26,879 nucleotides of DNA from Isoetes engelmannii (taxonomy: Eukaryota; Streptophyta; Lycopodiopsida; Isoetales; Isoetaceae). The stretch is from the NCBI GenBank assembly GCA_011763485.2, contig JAANSK020098906.1, positions 1 to 26,879 on the forward strand, read 5' to 3'. Below, piece by piece: positions 20,341-26,879 of this stretch; position 1 is the stretch's first letter; every line of letters starts with the position of its first letter. Both the position numbers and the translations under genes were made by a program. The notes under the pieces are model-generated. The model saw only the letters and a list, made by a program, of their open reading frames with translations, was not told the origin of the DNA and made no database searches.

Positions 20341-22728
20341 CTTTGCCATTGCTTCTGCAATCACCATTTGTGCATCCTCTTCTCATCCCTAGTCATCAGA
20401 CCGGAAGCAGCCTTTTGGAGGGGGGGGGATTTGAACAATATCTCTCTCCCTCGAGATGGGGAAAGGAGAAATAACAACCTTCGATATTCTCATGAATTTA
20501 TCTGTCCCCTAATCCTCAAAAATAGTATTGATCGGGTGGAGATTTGGATACAAAAAATGAGCATTGCGGCTTCCAAGGACCATGTTGCAAGGCTTAATTT
20601 GGAGAAAGAGCGTAGGATGGCATAAATTTCAATATAAAAAAAGGTAATAAGAAATAAGTTTGCTATACTCATTTAGCAATGTCCTTTAAGGATATGTATG
20701 AGAGGGTAGGATGACCTTTGAGTATATATATGATCAACAACATAATAGAATGACTCTGGTCAAAAGCGCATCAATGCATTTATTGTTTAAATGAGAGGAA
20801 GGATGCTCTCGAGTCAATATGTATGGTTGAGCATAACAGTTCGGTCATATAAATGTATTGTCATGGAATTAAGTAGGTACCTAGGGAGATTGCTATGATC
20901 ACCATAGTATTCATATTGAAGAGACCTATTCATATTAGAGGGAATAACTCCTCCTCCGAGTAAAAAAAGCAGGTTGTCTTTATCTAAACTCCCTACACTT
21001 TCATTACCTTCAAAACCATAAATTTATAGGAGTGTGGGCAAAGATTAGCCAAGCTTCTAAGACAAATGTCCTTGATATGTCTATTGTCAGGTAGTGTGAT
21101 TATTGCCACATACTATTTTTGGTGCATCATCACTTAAATATACATGTTTAGCTGCTACAACTCATAATTAAGTGCAAGGAGTAGGACTTTGATGCCTGTT
21201 ACATTTATATCTTGGGCGCTCTATTATGAATTCATAAGATCTCATAACACACATAGATAATGAAATTGCACATATATCTCCCTTTGTAGATTGGCTTTCC
21301 TTATCTTGGCTAGTACAATTAACCTTACAACATGTATGGGTACCAGTACGCTAGTTAATACCCTTCTCTACTCTTTCTTATGTTATCATAGAGTTTATGA
21401 TTCACAGATCTGAAAGTTTTATAGTGTAAGATTTGTGCACCAAAGTTTTTTCTTATAACTTTTTTGTAGAAAAATATTAGAATGGCTTTATTACTCGAAA
21501 ATGGTTGATCTGTTCATGTAAAATGCTTTGCTTTTATGAGAATCTATGTCATATCTTTTAGAATATGGTAGTCTTAAATGCGGATTGAGTTCCTGTTATG
21601 AACTTCATGCTCCATATTAGATTGGTATGAGTATCGAGAATAACATAATTGGAGTCCCATATAGCAAGATCTAGTATTATATGCAATAGAAACGATCATG
21701 TATATATGTCAAATTGGAGAACGGACCAGGTTGCTTAATGGAATTGTTAATTTCAAATGATTGAGATAAAAGGGAGGGAAAATCATCGTGCTTCTGTACT
21801 CCATGCCATTACGTTATGAGACATTAAAGGATCACATGCCCTTAAGGCGCATATAAGCGTTGAACTATTAATAAACTTTTAAATTCCAGTACTTTATATC
21901 AATTTTAGTTGTGACTAAATGAGCGCAAAGACAAATATATTACTAGGATACCATAGAAGATAACTTAGAAACAGCAAACCATGTGGCACGCTTAAAACAT
22001 ACATTTACAATACATGATTGTTTGAATGTTACTCTATACGAGGACCATCTTTTGATGAATGGATAACATTAACAAAAACCATTATTCTTGCACGAACTAC
22101 GGTGTTTATTGACCTCTATTTGTTGGCTCTTATATAAGGGTTTCAAACAACATATAAGATTGACTTTATGCTTTAGCCCCTTGAGAGGAATGGTGTAGAA
22201 ACAACTTCACGTGCACACCATCGTGTAGGATTGGACGCTTTCTTCAGTGCAAGAAATAGTCACGAATATAGGGATTATAGTATTATTATGCAGAGAAAAT
22301 TTCACTTCAAAATAGTATATTGATTTCTTACTAAATAATAAATGCATGATCCTAACTATACCTATTTGCACCTATTATATAAGACAAGGCATAGTAGTGG
22401 AAGTTCACGAATATGCATCCATTAATGAAGAAAAACAATCTGCAAGTTACTCCTACATGATTACAAGACATAATAGCTAGGCAAATGCATGTGCATGTTC
22501 ATGTGGGAACATGAGGTAGGAACTATTTGAAGTCATGACAAATGGGCAAAAGGCATATGTGATAGTTGTATGGTAATTAATAATATTATTAAGGAGGTAT
22601 TAAAACCTACAATTCTTGTATGAGCAAAGACTGCAGAGTTTGTTGCATATTATACACCTTATGCATCCTTGTGCTATCACTTACTAATATTGAGTGAAGT
22701 CCTGACTCAGATCGTGGGAAAATTTAAC
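20341..22728. other. long AT-rich intergenic stretch
   Basis: I looked for ORFs and transposon protein motifs on both strands and found none that I can name. A G9 run lies near 20420. The block probably holds old, decayed repeats. Confidence 0.45.
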
Positions 22729-22742
22729 GGCTATTAATAGCC
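22729..22742. repeat. 14 bp perfect palindrome
   Basis: GGCTATTAATAGCC is a perfect palindrome that directly abuts the pentamer tail of the LINE end at 22745-22920. Confidence 0.8.
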
Positions 22743-22744
22743 AG

Positions 22745-22920
22745 AATAGAGTAGAGTAGAGTCGAGTCGAGTCGAGTCGAGTCGAGTCGAGTCGAGTCGA
22801 GTCGAGTCGAGTCGAGTCGAGTCGAGTCGAGTAGAGTAGAGTAGAGTAGAGTAGAGTAGAGTAGAGTAGAGTAGAGTAGAGTAGAATAGAATGTATTTTA
22901 TCGTCCACGGAGACCAATTG
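22745..22920 (-). mobile_element. LINE 3' end with a long two-variant pentamer tail (copy 3)
   Basis: On the minus strand, CAATTGGTCTCCGTGGACG then ATAAAATACATTC leads into pentamers. On the plus strand the array reads 2 units of GTAGA, 14 units of GTCGA (22761-22830), then 11 units of GTAGA (22831-22885). This is the same hairpin as at 609-647 and 25666-25697. Only about 35 bp of element body remains upstream of the tail. Confidence 0.75.
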
Positions 22921-22955
22921 CAATTCCTTAAGGCAGTCTAGGTGGCCTATTTTAT

Positions 22956-24620
22956 GAAGAGGGGCTATTGATCGTCATTGTCCTACTAATTACGGCACAA
23001 TTAAGTTCAGCCCTTTGTTGGCAAAATTGTTTCCCGGAATTCTTGAACAACAATTGATAGCATGGGTAGATGAATCAGGGGTGTGTGCATTTAGAGATGC
23101 AGGTTTTAGACCTAAGCACTCCAGCATTGACCATATTTTCACATTGCACACCTTGCTAGAGGGTATCAGAAATAAATGGCAGGTTCTTTATTACTGCTTT
23201 GTTGATCTTGCTAAGCCTTTTGACACAATTCCTATGGAGAAGCTATGGGGGAGATTGCCGCAATTAGGTGTCCCTCAAGAGCTGCAAAATGCAGTCTACA
23301 AATTGTATGAAATAGTCTCAGTTCGAATGCCACCATCGAGCCAGTCTATCAAAAGGTCAAAATGTGCAAGTGGTACAAACCCAAAGTTATCTTGTAGTGG
23401 AGTTTCCAACCACCACATACTAGCGTACATGTGCCAAAAAACGGGTGACTGCCGGCTGAAAGATTTTGTATGCCATCCAGAACAATTGCCACAAATCGGA
23501 GCTCCATGACTGGTCCATCCGACACACTTGTTCTGCATTTTGGTGGAGCCAGCTCTTCTATATGGGGTGGAAATATGGGGTTCAGTGATATCACTTGCCC
23601 CTTGGGAAGACTTCGACCATGTCCAAAAGCATTTTTATCCACAATCCCTATCTAATTCTTGTACAAGAGATATGATTCCTTCCTTTTTGACGTGCTACCT
23701 CAGATCGACACATACCCTATTGTGAGGAGGGGGAGGGGGAGGGGGAGGGGGGGATTTTTACATCATGCCATATGCAACATTGGATGAACATATGACGCAG
23801 AAACCACACTAGAATTGCTTTGTTGAGTCCTTCCAACAACTGTACAGGAATGTGACTCTGGGTGCCTCGAACTTTAGACATATTTGTTCTAGGACTAGTA
23901 TTTTGTCAGAAGGTGGTCAACATGGGAGATACGCCACTTCTAAACCTCGCCTACACAATGGGCATGGGTCAACAACATCTTAAAGCCTGTTAAAAGGAGA
24001 AATGCATAAATTGGTTCTCCAAATGAAATGTGCAGAAACATACATGTATACAAGTGCAGAGCAATGAAGATCACACTAGTTTGAAGCAATATCTTGGTAT
24101 ACGCTATCTCGATAAGCTTTGGGATGTCAGTTTCGTGGAGATGGTCAAAGCATCACACTATAAAAGCTATATTAATTCCATACTTACCCGTGGTCCACAG
24201 CAAAACCTGTTAGCACATTTGCCCACGAATAGATATAGGATAAGTGTTTCAATTCGCACTGTTGTACACTGTCTCAGAAATGGAACATGCAGATGGACTC
24301 ATGAGGGGCCTATAAACATGATACGTCAATGTTGCTAAATAGGAGTGATTAAGGAAGAATGCCATACGCTCCAAACTTGTTCAACATTTGCAACTATTCG
24401 AGCACGATATATCGGTCTCATCATGTCGAATCAGCCGCTACATGTGCTCTCTCACATTGATATGAACAAATCTACAGATGTATGATTTTTTAGCGACTCT
24501 ATTACAGTTAAGGGGTTTTTATAATCCTAGGCAATAATGTGCTTACTGTCCTCTTTCTGTATTGGATCCCATAGACCTTTTGGTCTTTATGGATGATAAA
24601 AGTCAATTCAACTCAACTCT
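22956..24620 (+). pseudogene. degenerate LINE (reverse transcriptase remnant to 3' end)
   Basis: From 22956 an open frame reads TNYGTIKFSPLLAKLFPGIL, then AGFRPKHSSIDHIFTLHTLL and a YYCFVDLAKPFDTIP block (the Asp-containing palm A motif). These are N-terminal reverse-transcriptase blocks of a non-LTR element. The sequence then jumps to PALLYGVEIWGSVIS and FDHVQKHFY (23540-23640), normally about 200 residues further on. The GVKQGCPLSP and Y/F-ADD catalytic blocks are absent. The C-terminal part (24090-24470) keeps YINSILTRGPQQNLLAHLPT and a frame-broken Cys/His knuckle with KEECHTLQTC. The 3' end is a GGTCTTTATGGATGATAAA hairpin followed by TCAAC pentamers (24575-24612). With an internal deletion, stops and frame changes it cannot be active. 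Confidence 0.8.
23724..23754 (+). repeat. G-rich (GGGGGA)n tract, quadruplex-capable
   Basis: Four runs of five or more G separated by single A bases lie inside the LINE remnant, at the place where its reading frame is lost. Confidence 0.85.
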
Positions 24621-24636
24621 ATTCTTCTCAAGGGGG

Positions 24637-24690
24637 TCTTCGTAGACGTAAAATTATTATCTACCTACCTACCTATTTATGTATTTCTAT
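24637..24690 (+). mobile_element. bare LINE 3' end with a CTAC/CTAT tail (copy 5)
   Basis: GGGTCTTCGTAGACGTAAAA followed by TTATTAT and three CTAC units (CTACCTACCTACC). It begins about 16 bp after the tail of the larger LINE remnant and has almost no body of its own. Confidence 0.55.
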
Positions 24691-25271
24691 TCTCTCAACA
24701 CTCTCACTATCACCGCCTATCCCCTCTTATTAGTGCCTCCTATCCTCTCCCCTCCTATCTGGAACACTCTCTTTCTAGGGTTATCGGCATGTATCCTCTC
24801 ACTCGGGTTTTGGCTCAAACCCTAAAGTATTGTGCGATAGAGGTTTTAGAGTTTCTATTTTGGATTCTAAATGCGTGTAAGCTAGCTGAGCTTTATCCTA
24901 CTAACGGGGCCTGTATGTAGGCTGGTTGAGCTACCCATTGTCTCAGAGCTATGTGCCATGATGGTTTGGTACTTTGACTATGTTCTTTGCTTCTGGTGCT
25001 CATGTATTGTATTTTATTGGAATATGTTGTCCTTGTCTAGCACTTTTCTCACATAGGATCTTGTGTCTTTGCTTGTGCTTATGGACTTGTTATCCAAGAT
25101 GTCCAAGATGTTCTATGCATGTAGAGTCAGCTTTGGGATCCCCCACTTAGTCATGAGGACTAACCCCCTTGAGTCCATATGCAGTGGAAGAGGAAGGCGA
25201 TGGCAGCAACACAACTGAGGATTGTAGTTGAGATCTGGAGTTAGAAGCTTCTATTTGGGTTGCTAATTTTG
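24691..25271. other. intergenic, nothing firm
   Basis: No ORF or domain. GATGTCCAA is doubled near 25098-25112. Confidence 0.4.
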
Positions 25272-25272
25272 A

Positions 25273-25335
25273 GATTATGAATGAATTGTATATAAATTAT
25301 TCATTTGACACATGAATAATTTGAATTCATAATCA
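25273..25335. repeat. imperfect hairpin
   Basis: GATTATGAAT...AAATTATTCAT (25273-25304) is answered by ATGAATAATTTGAATTCATAATC (25312-25335). The loop is short and one arm carries about 9 extra bases. Confidence 0.65.
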
Positions 25336-25500
25336 GTTGTCTATTGAGTTTAGACTATGTAATGTTCATTTGCAAAGGAAGATTAAATTCTTTACTAATA
25401 CTATCAATTTTGCCAAGTTTTTCAGACCAACCTAGAGTTATCCCTAAGTTTAGAGAAGATCCCGAGTTGCCAGGAAGGTCAACTCGGCAGGCACGTCACA

Positions 25501-25514
25501 GTTGGTATCAAGAT
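25501..25514 (+). other. possible LTR-element primer-binding site
   Basis: TTGGTATCAAGATC resembles the initiator-Met tRNA primer-binding site of plant copia elements (TGGTATCAGAGC) in its first eight bases only. No LTR end or gag ORF could be tied to it. Confidence 0.2.
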
Positions 25515-25665
25515 CGAAACTTGGCCCTTAACCAACTGGGAAAAATCATCTAGACGTTTATGAGTAGTCACTTCTACCAATTTATGTCGATGTCTCGGGA
25601 ACACCCCACATGTACATTCAAGGATCAAATACTCGAGCGATCTACCATGGGACCATTACATAAAT

Positions 25666-25697
25666 AATAGAATAGATTTTTTATCGTCCGCGGAGAC
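25666..25697 (-). mobile_element. bare LINE 3' end (copy 6)
   Basis: On the minus strand, TTGGTCTCCGCGGACGATAA followed by AAAATCTATTCTATT. The same hairpin and tail start as copies 1 and 3, with no element body upstream. Confidence 0.55.
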
Positions 25698-26343
25698 CAA
25701 CAAAAAGAAGAAGGAAGACTAAGGTATGGTCGCCTGATGCGTCATTGCTCGCCCCTTCGCAATGCTCCCCACCTACTGTCATGCTCCATGCAGCCCCCAA
25801 CTGATGTGGGCCCTTAAAGAGTTCCCATGGACGTGATCGCAGAATCTTCTAACCATTATGGTTATGTTCTAAGCATGAGGTCAGGCCCGCCAGTATCGTG
25901 GACCTGCAACCCCTAAGTACATGTGAAATCATTGAGCATGCCACTTTGAAAGACGAATTCAATGTTGGTGGCTTGAATTGGCGACTAGTTTCGCACTCAA
26001 TTATTGGAGTTTGGTTCAATTCGTCATTTCCGGCTATGCCTTGGAACTAGGTAAAACCTTGCTGCATACTCACAGTGTCTTAGTTATCGATAGCCGCTTG
26101 TAAAGAGCATGAAAAATATTGTTTTCAAGAGCACGAGGAGAATACTTTACATAGATGTGGAGACATGGATATAAGCATAGCTTTCATAGGCATTCTACGT
26201 ACATGTGGAAATATGGATACGTGCATGTAGGTGAAGTAGACTGAACTATGATGATGCATGAAAGATAATGTGTATCAAATGAAGTAGAAGAGTTGGTCGG
26301 TTGAACCAGAACAATTCGTCATGAGGCTTTGTATGAGGCGCAG
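25698..26343. other. intergenic, nothing recognised
   Basis: No credible ORF. Two loose copies of a CATAGATGTGGAGACATGGATA / TACATGTGGAAATATGGATA motif occur near 26151 and 26200. Confidence 0.4.
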
Positions 26344-26402
26344 ATTTGAAGCTTGAATTTGCAAGCCAACTACATACCTGCAAACAAATTCAAGCTTCAA
26401 AT
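26344..26402. repeat. 18 bp perfect inverted repeat (hairpin)
   Basis: ATTTGAAGCTTGAATTTG at 26344-26361 has its exact reverse complement at 26385-26402, with a 23 bp loop. Confidence 0.85.
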
Positions 26403-26459
26403 TCATTCAAAGACCTATCAAATACCCTAACTCCTCTTGAGTTTGGTGATCGTATGAAA

Positions 26460-26867
26460 TCATACAATTCATTCGGTTGTAAGACAAAAATCTCTGCGTC
26501 TCCCTAGCGCCCTCCCCAGTGCCTTGATCTGAGCCCTCCATCCCGAATCCTACCTCTTGATTTGAGCCCTCCATCCCGCATCCCGCCCTTTGATCCTAGC
26601 CCCAGATCCGACCAAAAATTCCTGGCTAGGAAGATGGGGAAAGAGAATAGTGCGATGGCGGCGTTTCTTGGCGGCTAGGGCGGAGGCGACAAGGAGAGGC
26701 CGCCCCTCTTTCTTGCCATTCCGGCACTGCACCAGCTTTACAGGATCTGTTAAGAGATAATACATTGCTAGCAGGGACCGATGGACAGATTTTGGGCGTG
26801 ATTCTTCATCACAGGGTTACAGATTTGTGGTATTGGAATTATCTTCAGGGCGGTTTCTTGATCTCAG
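26460..26867 (+). promoter_or_regulatory. probable promoter / 5' UTR of a gene running off the right edge
   Basis: GC content rises sharply compared with the sequence to the left. Three decayed ~33 bp units (TTGATCTGAGCCCTCCATCCC, TTGATTTGAGCCCTCCATCCC, TTGATCCTAGCCCC) lie at 26525-26605. Every ATG here meets a stop within about 15 codons (for example 26634 and 26780), so this is not a coding exon. TCTCAG followed by GTAAAC at 26868 is a strong splice donor. A 5' UTR exon is the simplest reading, but the gene itself is not visible. Confidence 0.4.
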
Positions 26868-26879
26868 GTAAACCACTAA

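Noticed and set aside
20081-20625. Two Cys/Leu-rich plus-strand ORFs
   Set aside because: They run through the TGTC/TGCC microsatellite and show no domain.
22684-22923. Minus-strand ORF with Leu-Tyr-Ser-Thr / Leu-Asp-Ser-Thr repeats
   Set aside because: It is a translation of the pentamer LINE tail, not a gene.

Overview
This is nuclear genomic DNA from a land plant. It is AT-rich, its genes are split by GT-AG introns of roughly 80 to 450 bp, and the intergenic space is packed with decayed retroelements. Both recognisable genes are plant families: a chloroplast-type TPR protein and a LONGIFOLIA/TRM protein. The gene sequences look diverged from flowering-plant versions, and together with the LINE load this hints at a fern or other non-seed vascular plant. 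That placement is inference, because no taxonomic marker is visible.

Layout. 1-3120: a LINE tail, then a degenerate coding-like stretch with acidic, Ser/Pro-rich and Arg-Gly-rich parts and no family I recognise. 3554-3965: a fold-back element with about 80 bp inverted ends. 4313-6830 (+): an eight- or nine-exon gene for a TPR protein probably sent to the thylakoid lumen. 6867-7160: a LINE C-terminal fragment and a 124 bp tandem duplication, between two convergent genes. 7437-10909 (-): a five-exon LONGIFOLIA/TRM gene of about 1035 residues, with its promoter and 5' UTR at about 10910-11860. 11860-20080: intergenic DNA with decayed tandem repeats, three copies of a tRNA-derived SINE, an LTR-like block and an AAC microsatellite. 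20080-25702: LINE territory, with one catalytically dead LINE body and several bare LINE 3' ends on both strands. 26460-26879: a GC-richer block ending in a good splice donor, probably the 5' UTR of a gene that continues outside the window.

The two host genes are convergent neighbours with no evident functional link: one is plastid housekeeping, the other cortical-microtubule and cell-elongation control. The most interesting material is in the repeats. A LINE family has six or so copies that share a short 3' hairpin (GTCT-loop-AGAC type, with compensating changes), each followed by a different microsatellite; several copies are little more than that hairpin. A SINE family is built of tandem tRNA-like units of about 65 bp, each with its own B box. 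No CRISPR, operon, tRNA gene or rRNA gene was seen.
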